DNA from: QWQI01 sp964608915
GTDB taxonomy: Bacteria; Planctomycetota; Planctomycetia; Isosphaerales; Isosphaeraceae
Assembly: GCA_964608915.1 (NCBI GenBank)
Contig: CAZSQA010000031.1
Span: forward strand, 1 to 64,000
Reading direction: 5' to 3'
Length of the DNA stretch: 64,000 bases
Part shown: positions 43,350 through 52,257 of the stretch, piece after piece
How positions within the stretch are numbered: the stretch's first letter is position 1
Layout: the number at the start of each line of letters is the position of its first letter
The notes under the pieces: model-generated
Database searches by the model: none
What the model saw: the letters and a program-made list of their open reading frames with translations, nothing else
Told to the model about the DNA's origin: nothing
Translations under genes and position numbers: made by a program

Positions 43350-45365
43350 TCATGGCATGGGCTGGGCAGGCTGCGCATTGCGTTCGGAGCCGGGGATGAA
43401 CCGGGGAACCCGGCCGCCCAGGATGCCGTTGAAGAGCATGTCGAGGCTTGTGTCGACGGCCCGGTTCTTCAAATTTTCGCCGAGCTGTTTCATGTTCGCG
43501 TCGAACGAAGTCTGATCGACCTCAGGGCGCCCGATCGTGCCACGAATCGGGATCTTGAAGACTTCTGTGCCCAAAAACGATCGGAAGAGCGCGACGTTTT
43601 GCAGCAATGTCGGCGTGACCGGCACTTCCACGAGCAGGTCGAGTTTCTGGTCAAAAGTTACGGCACCGGAAAAGTCGAGCCTCGTCAGTTGGCCGATCGG
43701 TACGCTCAGGCCATGCTGAATGACTCTGTCCCTGACGATTTCGAACTCGACGGGGCGATCGAGCGAAAATGTCGGCGGCGGCGGCAATCCGACGCTCTGC
43801 GTCAGATTCAGCAGCCACGGGCCGGGGCCGAACCGGACGTCTTCGAAGGCGAGATCGCCCTTCAGCGACAATTCCGTATTGCGGTCCGTCACCGGGATCA
43901 CGCCGTCATGGATACGGGCCGAAATGAAGCCGTCCACCTTCGTCGCGGATGCCAGTGCCGGTGCCGGGTACACCATAACCTTTTCCGAGATGAGCGGACT
44001 CAGCGACAATCGAGTAAGAGTCGTATTCGGTCCGAGCCGGACACGCGCGGGCATGGCGTCGTCGGTCATTTCGACCGTCGGTTCGACGAACAGACGGCCG
44101 TCGTTCACGGTCGTGTCGATCGGGGCGATGGTGACCTTGCCGTCCTGCCATTTCATGTCGAGCGCGATGTCACCTACGCGGATGCCGTCCAGATCGATAT
44201 CCGAGACGCGGGTCGCCATCGAGGCCTGCAGCCGGTTCAGGGCTTTTTTGTCGACAGGCCCGGAAGCCTGGAACGTGAGCGGCGTCATAGCGAAACGGAC
44301 CTTGCCCATATCGCTTTGAGCCAGGATTTCGCCGATTTTCGCCGGATCGACTTTCACTTCGCCGCCGACATTCACGGCCGCGGCGGCCCCCGTCAGATCG
44401 CTGGCGGATCCTTTCAGGCCGATTTCGAGCCCAGGCAGGCCGAGCCGGGTGTCCGTGAACGACACATCGACGGTCGGCTCGTAAGAAGCTCTCAGATCGG
44501 ACCGGAACCGGAATCGGTCGATGGCCGTCAGCAATTTCGGGAGGTCTTCGGAATCCTGCCATTGCAGATCGGCCCGGACATCCGGAACGATGCGGTACGA
44601 TTTCGGACCTTCGGTGACATGGATTCGCCCTGTCACCCATGCCGTGGCCGCCAGCCCCATGCCGCTGCCGACGAACGGCCAGCGGTCGAATTCGGCGACG
44701 ATATCGACGGATTTGTCAGTCCATCGCTGAATCTGCCCCCTGGCCGCGAGAGCGAATTTCACCTTCCGTGCACCCTCGCCGCTGGCGGTCAGCGAGAAGC
44801 CAAGGGGCTTCGGGGCTTTCGGCAAGTCGATTTCGACATCGGCGTCGTGCGAAACGAACGGTTCCGGCATCTCGGGCGAATGCACGGTCAGCCGGGAATC
44901 GGCGATCACGATGGCGAAGTCCTTTTCGGCCTTCGGATCGATCAGGCTGCCGAGCGCCCGGATGAGATTGATCTTGCCGTCGGCCTCCCGCCGTACGTTC
45001 ATGGCGGCCTTGCGGAAACTCAGCGTTCCCATGTCGTTGGGATCTTTGACGATCTGCCAGAGCGTTCGGCTCAAGCGCACCTCTTCGGCGGCGATCACCT
45101 CGGTACCGTCCTGATCAAGAAGGCGAAAGCCTTCCATGATCACGGGACGATTCCAGGCGAAGCGGAACCGCTCGACGGTTATCTTGCCTGGGGCGGACAT
45201 CGGGGCGATGACGTCGAGGATCTTCTGAGTGCCCAGCGCGCTGCCGAGAAGAGTGGGCAGGAGGAGGGCCGCCAGAATCGTCGCGCACGCGGCCAGGCCA
45301 GCGAAGGCCGCGAGCCAGACCCGCCAGGATCGTTTGCGGGGTTCGGTCGCCGTGGCGTCGGACAT
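43350..45365 (-). CDS. AsmA/TamB-like envelope protein
   Basis: 671 residues with one N-terminal membrane helix (VWLAAFAGLAACATILAALL) and a long repetitive beta-rich periplasmic part, the build of AsmA-family proteins that bridge inner and outer membranes and carry lipids. ITVERFRFAWNRPVIMEGFRL early and FDFSG-like text near the end (LTRLDFSGAVTFDQKLDL) fit this group. GGAG 10 bases before ATG 45365 decides the start; the ATG at 45374 is too close to that site. No enzyme motif is present. It is divergent from an MFS gene. Confidence 0.78.
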   Translation of the reverse strand: MSDATATEPRKRSWRVWLAAFAGLAACATILAALLLPTLLGSALGTQKILDVIAPMSAPGKITVERFRFAWNRPVIMEGFRLLDQDGTEVIAAEEVRLSRTLWQIVKDPNDMGTLSFRKAAMNVRREADGKINLIRALGSLIDPKAEKDFAIVIADSRLTVHSPEMPEPFVSHDADVEIDLPKAPKPLGFSLTASGEGARKVKFALAARGQIQRWTDKSVDIVAEFDRWPFVGSGMGLAATAWVTGRIHVTEGPKSYRIVPDVRADLQWQDSEDLPKLLTAIDRFRFRSDLRASYEPTVDVSFTDTRLGLPGLEIGLKGSASDLTGAAAAVNVGGEVKVDPAKIGEILAQSDMGKVRFAMTPLTFQASGPVDKKALNRLQASMATRVSDIDLDGIRVGDIALDMKWQDGKVTIAPIDTTVNDGRLFVEPTVEMTDDAMPARVRLGPNTTLTRLSLSPLISEKVMVYPAPALASATKVDGFISARIHDGVIPVTDRNTELSLKGDLAFEDVRFGPGPWLLNLTQSVGLPPPPTFSLDRPVEFEIVRDRVIQHGLSVPIGQLTRLDFSGAVTFDQKLDLLVEVPVTPTLLQNVALFRSFLGTEVFKIPIRGTIGRPEVDQTSFDANMKQLGENLKNRAVDTSLDMLFNGILGGRVPRFIPGSERNAQPAQPMP

Positions 45366-45684
45366 ATCGGTCATGCTCCTTTTTCCCGGACTGTCGTTCC
45401 GCACCGCCCTGGTCGGCGAATCGCCAGAGCGGTTCCGCATCGCATGGATGTCTCAAGGAACGCGAGCGTTCGGGAGATTCGCGCAGGGGTTCGAAAGGGC
45501 CCCGGATCTTCGGAATCGGCGAAACCGGTGCGATCCCTACTTTTCGCACGTTCGTAAATATCTTAACATGAAATGGGGAACGCGGGACAAGATGGCCTGT
45601 CGCGTCGTGGCGTATCCGATGATGTCGGAATGATCGCCGTGGGCATAGGTTGGTAACGATCGACTGGAAAGACGCAGGAAGAAA
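45366..45684. other. Divergent intergenic region
   Basis: No gene supported. An AT-rich patch at about 45550-45575 (AAATATCTTAACATG) is a candidate promoter core for either direction, but no clear pair of elements was seen. Confidence 0.4.
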
Positions 45685-46923
45685 TTGACCGACCCATCGG
45701 ATGGGCGTGCCGTTCGCAGAAGCCTTTGCCTTCTGATGGCGATGCTTTACGGTTCTCAGGGGGCCTGGTATCCGGCCCTTTCGCTCCACCTGAAAGGCCT
45801 TGGCGTCGCACCAAGGGCGACGGGCTGGATTTTCGCGACGTTGCCGCTGGCGGCGATCCTTTCGCCCTTGATCATGGGGCGAATCGCGGACAGTCGCATG
45901 GCGGCGGAACGGCTTCTCACGCTGACGTATCTGGCGGGCGCTTCGGTTTTGCTGTCGGTGTCGGCGTATCCGGGGCGCGACGCCACGGTGCTGACGGTAT
46001 TCTTTCTCGTCTACTGGCTATTCGTCGCTCCCGGGTACAGCATCAGCAATACGGTCGCCATGCGACACCTGGACGATCCCCGCTCCGAATTCGCGGGCAT
46101 TCGGCTCTGGGGCTCCGTAGGCTGGATGATCGGCAGCTACTTCGTCGCGGCGTTTCTGTTTCTGCGATCCGGTTCGGGAGGCGTCGGCGGCATTCCGCAA
46201 ATCTTTTACGTCGGCGCGAGCCTGACCGTGCTCACGGCTTTGCTTTCCACTCGGCTGCCGCAATCGCGCCCGATGGAGTCGCGTGGAGTCGGGTTTCTGA
46301 AGGTCCTGAAAACGGGTCTGCTGCGGGATCGAGACTTTCTGACGTACCTGCTCGTCGGTGTCGGCGTCGGCCTGACGACGCCGTTCGTCTTTCAACTCAT
46401 TCCCGCGATGCTGGAATCGAAGGGCCTGAGCCGTCCCTGGGTGCTCAGTGCGATGACGCTGGCCCAGATCCCTGAAGTGCTCGCCCTGATCGTCCTTCCG
46501 AAGCTCATCAGCCGTATGGGATATCGCGGGGCGTTGATTCTGGGGGTTCTCTGCTGGGTCTTGCGCTATGGCGTGATCGCCGCGGGCGCATCGCTTTTCT
46601 GGATCGTGGCGACGATTCCGCTGCAGGGCCTGGCGATCGGCTTCTTTACCATCGGCGGACAAGTCTATGTGGATGAGAAAGCCCCCAGGGAAAGCCGGGC
46701 ATCGGTTCAGGCTCTGCAGGTGATGTTCACCTCGGGAGTCGGTTGTTTTCTGGGCAGTCTGCTGGCGGGAGAGAGTCAGGCGCTCTGGCCGGATCGGCCG
46801 GATTTCGTATTTCTCGTGCCTTGTTTGATTGACCTCAGCTTGGCTCTTGTGCTATTACTAAGCTTTCACCCTTCCGGACATGAGCGTCCGAACGATCTCT
46901 CCCTCGCCCCATCCGCCCGCTGA
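45685..46923 (+). CDS. MFS transporter, nucleoside-symporter-like
   Basis: 412 residues with about twelve membrane helices. It starts at TTG 45685, with AGGAAG about 5 bases upstream; the next ATG (45736) would delete the beginning of helix 1. YGSQGAWYPALSLHLKGLG in helix 1, RLWGSVGWMIGSYF in helix 5 and the overall pattern match the NHS/LacY-like part of the major facilitator superfamily, which moves nucleosides or sugars with protons. No metabolic partner gene is adjacent. Confidence 0.9.
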   Translation: MTDPSDGRAVRRSLCLLMAMLYGSQGAWYPALSLHLKGLGVAPRATGWIFATLPLAAILSPLIMGRIADSRMAAERLLTLTYLAGASVLLSVSAYPGRDATVLTVFFLVYWLFVAPGYSISNTVAMRHLDDPRSEFAGIRLWGSVGWMIGSYFVAAFLFLRSGSGGVGGIPQIFYVGASLTVLTALLSTRLPQSRPMESRGVGFLKVLKTGLLRDRDFLTYLLVGVGVGLTTPFVFQLIPAMLESKGLSRPWVLSAMTLAQIPEVLALIVLPKLISRMGYRGALILGVLCWVLRYGVIAAGASLFWIVATIPLQGLAIGFFTIGGQVYVDEKAPRESRASVQALQVMFTSGVGCFLGSLLAGESQALWPDRPDFVFLVPCLIDLSLALVLLLSFHPSGHERPNDLSLAPSAR

Positions 46924-46949
46924 AAACGACCTGAAGCGAGGCGATTCCG

Positions 46950-47615
46950 GTGATCGGCTTGATCGAGATTCAACTCCGGCGGAGCGTGCCTGTGGATGAC
47001 TACTTGCGGATCATGACGGTCAGCGACCGGGAGATTCCGCTGATCGACCTCCAGAAGGCGGCCAAACATGGCGCAGTCTGGTCGATGGATCTGCCGGACA
47101 GTCAGGGAAACTATCTGGTGGTCGGCCCTGAAGCGGGCGATGCCGAAGCCGTGTGGGCGACGATCGAACGAAATCCGGTCGGCCCGGGGACTCTGGGTGC
47201 GGAAGAGGTCGCCGAATTTCTGGACACGCTCGAACAGGGTGGGCCGCCTTCCGCGTGCCGATGGCTCGAGGATTATCTCGAAAGCGTGCGGGCGATCTAC
47301 GCGATCCGCATCTATCCGGACCGGATGAAGGAATCGCCTCAGGCTTTCGAGTCGGTTTATGAAGTTCGCACGACGGTCCACAAGATCGTCGGCGGCATCG
47401 GCCGGTGGGGCGATATCGGCTATACCAACGAGCAGGACCGCCTGATCTGGTGCCACAGGTCTCGCAACCTGCAGGGAATGACGGCCGCTGCGATTCTGGA
47501 CGAAGTGACCGGCCGCTGGATCGACATCATCGTCGATCTCGACAACGACCGTGAATATCAAGCCTTCGTCAATGGCGACGTCCTGCCCGTGATGGTCGCA
47601 CGCGCCATGGATTGA
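46950..47615 (+). CDS. Hypothetical protein
   Basis: 221 residues from a GTG start, 26 bases after the MFS gene and probably cotranscribed. It has no signal peptide or membrane segment. It looks globular with alternating beta and helical parts (RWLEDYLESVRAIYAIRIYP, then RWIDIIVDLDNDREYQAFV). I do not recognise a family. Confidence 0.78.
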   Translation: MIGLIEIQLRRSVPVDDYLRIMTVSDREIPLIDLQKAAKHGAVWSMDLPDSQGNYLVVGPEAGDAEAVWATIERNPVGPGTLGAEEVAEFLDTLEQGGPPSACRWLEDYLESVRAIYAIRIYPDRMKESPQAFESVYEVRTTVHKIVGGIGRWGDIGYTNEQDRLIWCHRSRNLQGMTAAAILDEVTGRWIDIIVDLDNDREYQAFVNGDVLPVMVARAMD

Positions 47616-47814
47616 GCGTCGCCGAGCCGGCCGCGCTCCGTCGGAATGCCATCGTGCCTGCATGGTGGAGAGGCAAGGAACTTTTATTGACGCCACGGGT
47701 ATCATACCTAGTGGTGACGACTCGCCTCGATGCCGTCATCGAATTCCCTTCGTTCACCGGGTCGTTTCGGATTCGGGAATTCGACTTCACTTCTTCACCA
47801 GGACGATGCCAGAA

Positions 47815-48576
47815 ATGACCATTTCCTCACGCTCCGCATGTGTCATGTTGACCGTTGCCTCCTGCCTGGCGGCGTTCGGTTCGGCCCGATCCCAGGATGC
47901 GAAAGGCACTTCCGGCATGGATAAGAATATGATCGTCGTCACGGGTTCCGCCGAAGTCCGCGCTGTGCCTGACCTCGCGCGAATCAACGTCGGCGTCGTC
48001 ACCAGCGCTGCCACGGCCGCAGCCGCTCTGGCCGAAAACAATACGTCCATGAACGCACTTTTCGGCGTGATCAAGGCTCAGGGAGTCGCCGAAAAGGACA
48101 TCCGGACCTCGAATCTCTCCGTGCAGCCGCAATACTCCCAGCCCCAGCCGGGCATGCGTGGCGAATTCGTGCCCAGGGTCGTCGGATATCAGGTCACCAA
48201 TACCGTTTACGTCGCTTTGCGACAGATCGACAAACTGGGGCCGATGCTCGATGTTCTCATCGCCAACGGCGCGAATCAGGTCTATGGCATTTCGTTCGAT
48301 ATCGACAAAGCCGATGAACTGCTCGACAAGGTGCGCGGCCAGGCCGTGGCGGATGCCCGCAGGCTCGCTGAGCTGTATTGCTCGGGCGACAAGGTGAAGC
48401 CAGGCCGGATTCTTCAGATCGAGGAAACGGGCGGCGATTTCGGCCCACGGCCCATGATGGACAAAATGGGTGGAATGAGAGCGATGGCCATGGCCGCCCC
48501 GGCTCCGGTCGCGGCTGGCGAGTCCTCGCTCGAAGTTCGCGTTCGCGTGGCTTTTGCGATCGAACCACGAGACTGA
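47815..48576 (+). CDS. Secreted SIMPL-domain (DUF541) protein
   Basis: 253 residues. A signal peptide (core CVMLTVASCLAAFGSA) precedes the SIMPL domain: IVVTGSAEVRAVPDLARIN is its opening, KDIRTSNLSVQPQYS its middle, and GANQVYGISFDIDKADEL and QAVADARRLAELY its end. SIMPL proteins are periplasmic or outer-membrane proteins of oligomeric build with roles in stress tolerance. ATG 47815 has AGGA 11 bases upstream; ATG 47806 is an alternative. A hairpin terminator follows. Confidence 0.9.
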   Translation: MTISSRSACVMLTVASCLAAFGSARSQDAKGTSGMDKNMIVVTGSAEVRAVPDLARINVGVVTSAATAAAALAENNTSMNALFGVIKAQGVAEKDIRTSNLSVQPQYSQPQPGMRGEFVPRVVGYQVTNTVYVALRQIDKLGPMLDVLIANGANQVYGISFDIDKADELLDKVRGQAVADARRLAELYCSGDKVKPGRILQIEETGGDFGPRPMMDKMGGMRAMAMAAPAPVAAGESSLEVRVRVAFAIEPRD

Positions 48577-48612
48577 ATCCCGGTCGCTCCGCCGAAAGTC
48601 GAAACCTCACAC

Positions 48613-48638
48613 GGCCCTGCCCTTGCGGCGGGGCCTTT
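48613..48638 (+). terminator. Hairpin terminator after the SIMPL gene
   Basis: GGCCCTGCC, loop CTTGC, GGCGGGGCC (one wobble pair), then TTT. It lies between convergent genes. Confidence 0.75.
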
Positions 48639-48671
48639 GACATTTCTCGCACGGCCGACGCCGAAATTCGG

Positions 48672-50048
48672 TCAGAGCCCGTTGACCCGCTCGATATAGC
48701 CTCGTGAATCGAATTTCTTCCTCGTGCTTTCATAACTCATGAACCGAACCGTGCCGAAAATGGGCCTTTCGCCCCATGGGCGGTCATGCTTGCCGCCTAT
48801 GGCCCAGGCGACTCCGGTGTAGCCGTTAGGGTCACGGCCATCCATCTCCCAGGTGTCGTTGAGTTTCAGCGCGAAAGCGAACGCCGTTTCGGCATCGGGC
48901 GTCCATTCCAGAATCTTTTTGGCCCAGTACATTCGCATGTAATTGTGCATTCGGCCAGTCCTGACCATTTCGAGCTGGGCGGCGTTCCAGAGCGGGTCGT
49001 GGGTTTCGGCATTTTCCAGACGATCGAAATCGTAGAGCCAGGTCCTTGCATCGGCGGCATGTCGAGCCAGCGTCTTCCTCGCCCATTCAGGGCATCCCGC
49101 CAGGGTGTCGTAATGGGAGTTTCGCGCGACGTAATTGATGGCCAGTTCGCGACGGACGACGAATTCCTCGACGAACGCCTGGACCGAATCGGAAGGCCCT
49201 CCGCTGGCCCGCACCGCGAGAACGACATGAACCGGGTCGATGTGCCCGAAATGGAGGTGGGCGGAAAGTTCGCTGGTGTGATACCGGGCCGGTTCGTTCC
49301 TGAGTTCGTCGTAATTTTCCAGCCGCTGGCGAACGAATCGCTCCAGCCTCTTTTGAGCATCATTGGCTCCGCCGCGGTAATCGGGCAATTCCGAAGCTCC
49401 CGCCGCCTGGACAAGGCTCATCAGATGCGTTTCGTCGACGGGTTCTCCTGCGGGTGCAGTGCCTAAAGGCCAGGCGACATTCGCCGAAGGATTCGGCACG
49501 CGTTCCAGAAATTGGTCAAGAAGTTTCGATATTTTCGGTCGAATGGTCCGCGCGGCATATTCTTCTTTCGGAAATTGTGCCGTGGGGACGACGACGTCGG
49601 CGTCCACGAGTTCGAAGTGGACAGGTGATTCGTCCGCGACTTTCCGCCGCCAGACCTGGCCGACCCGCACCGGATTCTCGTCGCCGACCAGCGAAGCGGG
49701 CTTGAGTTCGCGAATCGCCCGGAGGATGACATCGGGTGGGGAACCGATCCGAACGATGAACGGAACCCCTTTTCTGGCGAGATCTTCGGCGATATCGACG
49801 AGGCCCTGGACGAGGAAGCGGTAGTGACGGCGCTGGGCTCCAGGGTAGTCGTCGGTGAGCGCGAAAACACAGGCCACGGGCAAATTCAGGCGGTTCGCGT
49901 GTTCGATGGCCAGATTCAAAGCGGCGTTGTCCCGGCCTCGCTGGGCACGCTGCATCCAGTAGAGGACGCATCTTCCTTCAGGATCGATCGGTTGCCGGTT
50001 CGCTTCACGCGTTCGCGAAACGGGGATCGGTGCGGAAATTGGAGGCAT
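48672..50048 (-). CDS. phr: Deoxyribodipyrimidine photolyase, class II
   Basis: 458 residues. It repairs cyclobutane pyrimidine dimers with light and FAD. CVLYWMQRAQRGRDNAALNL is the class II opening; FVVRRELAINYVARNSHYD, GRMHNYMRMYWAKKILEW and DGRDPNGYTGVAWAIGGKHD are the class II FAD-domain signatures. ATG 50048 was chosen because the conserved part begins about 25 residues later; an in-frame start at 50216 would add 56 residues without conserved content. Confidence 0.93.
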   Translation of the reverse strand: MPPISAPIPVSRTREANRQPIDPEGRCVLYWMQRAQRGRDNAALNLAIEHANRLNLPVACVFALTDDYPGAQRRHYRFLVQGLVDIAEDLARKGVPFIVRIGSPPDVILRAIRELKPASLVGDENPVRVGQVWRRKVADESPVHFELVDADVVVPTAQFPKEEYAARTIRPKISKLLDQFLERVPNPSANVAWPLGTAPAGEPVDETHLMSLVQAAGASELPDYRGGANDAQKRLERFVRQRLENYDELRNEPARYHTSELSAHLHFGHIDPVHVVLAVRASGGPSDSVQAFVEEFVVRRELAINYVARNSHYDTLAGCPEWARKTLARHAADARTWLYDFDRLENAETHDPLWNAAQLEMVRTGRMHNYMRMYWAKKILEWTPDAETAFAFALKLNDTWEMDGRDPNGYTGVAWAIGGKHDRPWGERPIFGTVRFMSYESTRKKFDSRGYIERVNGL

Positions 50049-50392
50049 AGAGGAACGGGACCTCGTGATCGGGGCGCAGGCAATTCGGATTTCGCAGACT
50101 GCGCAGTTGGGGTTCGCAATGAAGATCATATGATCCGAAGCAGGGAATCGAGAGAGATTCCTTCGGATTCGTTCTTGTTCGGTACGGAAATCGCAATAGG
50201 ATACCCGCGTAGACATTGTGTCGACATCGGGAATTCGAGTTTCTTCATGAAACTTTCATTCCACGTCGATTCCGGTGCGAATACAATCTCATTCCAATGG
50301 ATGGGTATCGAGAGACGAAACGAGTTTGACGCCAAGCGCATCGTCAGGGATTGTTTGCGTTTGCGTCCCCCCCCCTTTGGTGGACCCCTTCC
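50049..50392. other. Divergent intergenic region with a C9 tract
   Basis: No gene supported. A run of nine C (50367-50375) lies 17 bases before the DUF1559 start. Such a tract between promoter and start could vary in length by slippage, but the tract is outside the reading frame. Confidence 0.45.
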
Positions 50393-51547
50393 ATGCGGCA
50401 ACGCCGTAGCGACCGTAAAGGCTTCACGCTCATCGAATTGCTGGTGGTCATCGCGATCATCGCCGTGTTGATCTCCCTGCTTCTGCCTGCCGTGCAATCC
50501 GCACGCGAGGCTGCCCGACGTGCCCAATGCGTCAACAATATGAAGCAGATTGGCCTGGCCCTTCATAACTATCACTCGACGCACAACGTGTTCCCGCCAG
50601 GCCGGATGGCACCGGACGTCATTATCGGTGGCGTTCCCCGTCTCACCTTGACCAGCTACGGCACGGGCAATGTGCCCGACGCCCCGGGCAACTGGACCGG
50701 CTACTATTCGGTTCACACTCATATTCTGCAGTTCATGGAGCAGACGGCCGCCTACAATGCCATGAACTTTTCCGGGGTGAATCTGGGCCAGCTCCAGAAC
50801 TCTTCCGGCGCGATCGTGTCCGTGAATTACACGACTTACACGCTCACATCGAACTCTTTCATCTGCCCCTCCGACCCGAACGGTCAGGGCGGCGGCCCGG
50901 GCGGCGAGAACAACTATCGCGCCAATTTCGGCGGCAGCACGCCATACGCCGGCGGCGGCCTTCGTGGCGACAACACCCCCAAAGCCAGCACGGACAACGG
51001 TGCCTTTACCTACGGGCCGGGGCTCGGTGTCGGTCAGTATACTGACGGCACGAGCAACACGGTCATGTTCTCCGAACGGACCAAGGGTTCGGGCTCATTC
51101 ACGGCACCGACGAAGAGCGACAGCGTCATCGCCCCTTCGTACACCATCACGTTCAATCCACTTGCCGATGCGACGTCCCTGATGCAGCTTTGTAACACCA
51201 GGTTTACTCCCGATCGGTACTTCTATCAGCAGGGCCGTTACGTCGCGAGCCCCGGCTTCGGCCTGCAGTTCTCGGATGGCTGGGGTTATTCCTGGTACAT
51301 TTCGACGCTTTACAATCACACCGCTCCGCCCAACTGGGTCGGTGTCGACTGCGGTGTCGGCTCGAGCCTGACCGACGTACCCAGCGAACACGCTATCGTG
51401 TCAGCCAGAAGCACCCACCCCGGTGGCGTGAACAGCCTTTTCGCGGACGGTTCGGTCAAGTTCATCAAGGACACCGTCGCTGTGCCGGTCTGGCGCGGAC
51501 TCGGCTCGCGCAACGGTGCTGAGGTCCTCAGCGCGGATTCCTACTGA
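50393..51547 (+). CDS. DUF1559 protein with prepilin-type N-terminus
   Basis: 384 residues. The N-terminus has the prepilin cleavage motif GFTLIE followed by the hydrophobic helix LLVVIAIIAVLISLLLPAV, so it is processed like a type IV or type II pseudopilin. PAVQSAREAARRAQCVNNMK and LHNYHSTHNVFPPG are DUF1559 hallmarks, and the C-terminal GGVNSLFADGSVKFI is the family's H-x9-DG motif. This family is strongly expanded in planctomycetes. A small lipoprotein gene follows, the usual arrangement. ATG 50393 has no strong ribosome site. Confidence 0.95.
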   Translation: MRQRRSDRKGFTLIELLVVIAIIAVLISLLLPAVQSAREAARRAQCVNNMKQIGLALHNYHSTHNVFPPGRMAPDVIIGGVPRLTLTSYGTGNVPDAPGNWTGYYSVHTHILQFMEQTAAYNAMNFSGVNLGQLQNSSGAIVSVNYTTYTLTSNSFICPSDPNGQGGGPGGENNYRANFGGSTPYAGGGLRGDNTPKASTDNGAFTYGPGLGVGQYTDGTSNTVMFSERTKGSGSFTAPTKSDSVIAPSYTITFNPLADATSLMQLCNTRFTPDRYFYQQGRYVASPGFGLQFSDGWGYSWYISTLYNHTAPPNWVGVDCGVGSSLTDVPSEHAIVSARSTHPGGVNSLFADGSVKFIKDTVAVPVWRGLGSRNGAEVLSADSY

Positions 51548-51571
51548 CCGTTCGTCCGGTCGAACATCGAT

Positions 51572-51600
51572 GGCCCGGATCGTTCTGGACGGTCCGGGCC
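51572..51600 (+). terminator. Hairpin between DUF1559 gene and lipoprotein gene
   Basis: GGCCCGGA / TCCGGGCC with a 13-base loop, 25 bases after the stop and no T-run. It may partly end transcription or stabilise the upstream mRNA. Confidence 0.55.
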
Positions 51601-51640
51601 GCTTCATTCCGTCAGGTCTGAACTATCTGGAAGGTTTGCG

Positions 51641-52105
51641 ATGCATCAATTCCGAATCTCGGCTTTTTACTTCATCGCCGCGGTCTGCTCGGCAATGGCC
51701 GGCTGTGGCGGATCGGCTCCTGTCGTAACGACCGAAGTCGCCAAGGCACAACCGGGTCTCAACGGCGGTATGGCCTATCCGATTCCTGGCGATCTGGGAT
51801 ATGTCGAGGTCGTCGTCGAGCGTTCGAAGCCCGGTCAGCCGGTGATCGTCGCGGCCTATTTTCTCGACTCGTCCGCCAAGGAAACGATGACGGCCGAACC
51901 GACAGCGGTCCGGGCCCGGCTCGTCCTGCCGGTCGAAGACGCGCCCAAGGAAGTTACGCTTGCTTCGAAGGCAAAAGCCGGCGGCAAATCGACCGGCAAG
52001 CGTTTTGCGACGGAACCTGGGAACTATGATTTCGACGAACTCAAGGGCGAGCTGTTCGTGACCATGGATGGCAAAGAAGTGGCCGTACCTTTCGCATTCC
52101 GCTGA
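51641..52105 (+). CDS. Lipoprotein paired with DUF1559 protein
   Basis: 154 residues. The signal peptide ends in lipobox AMAGC. The mature part is a small beta-rich domain (GDLGYVEVVVERSKPG, then GELFVTMDGKEVAVPFAF). Such lipoproteins commonly follow DUF1559 genes in planctomycetes. GGAAGG lies about 5 bases before the ATG. A terminator follows. Confidence 0.85.
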   Translation: MHQFRISAFYFIAAVCSAMAGCGGSAPVVTTEVAKAQPGLNGGMAYPIPGDLGYVEVVVERSKPGQPVIVAAYFLDSSAKETMTAEPTAVRARLVLPVEDAPKEVTLASKAKAGGKSTGKRFATEPGNYDFDELKGELFVTMDGKEVAVPFAFR

Positions 52106-52159
52106 TTCATCGAATCAAGTTCGAACGACACATCAGAAATGGTTGTCGATCGAAATCCG

Positions 52160-52200
52160 GGCCGGCCGTTCTCCTGCGGAACGCGCCGGCCTTCGATTTT
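52160..52200 (+). terminator. Rho-independent-like terminator
   Basis: Stem GGCCGGC-CGTTC / GAACG-c-GCCGGCC (one bulged C), loop TCCTGCG, followed by TTCGATTTT. It lies 55 bases after the lipoprotein stop and in front of the convergent operon end. Confidence 0.78.
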
Positions 52201-52257
52201 CGAACGTAATCATGGAATCCTGCAGAAAAGCTGCAATCCGACTGTAACGTTGCCGGA

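Noticed and set aside
43599..45557. 652-codon plus-strand open frame
   Set aside because: It is antisense to the AsmA-like gene along its whole length and has no recognisable motif. Long antisense frames are common in GC-rich DNA.
50367..50375. C9 tract as a phase-variation switch
   Set aside because: It lies upstream of the chosen start, outside the reading frame and without a recognisable promoter around it.
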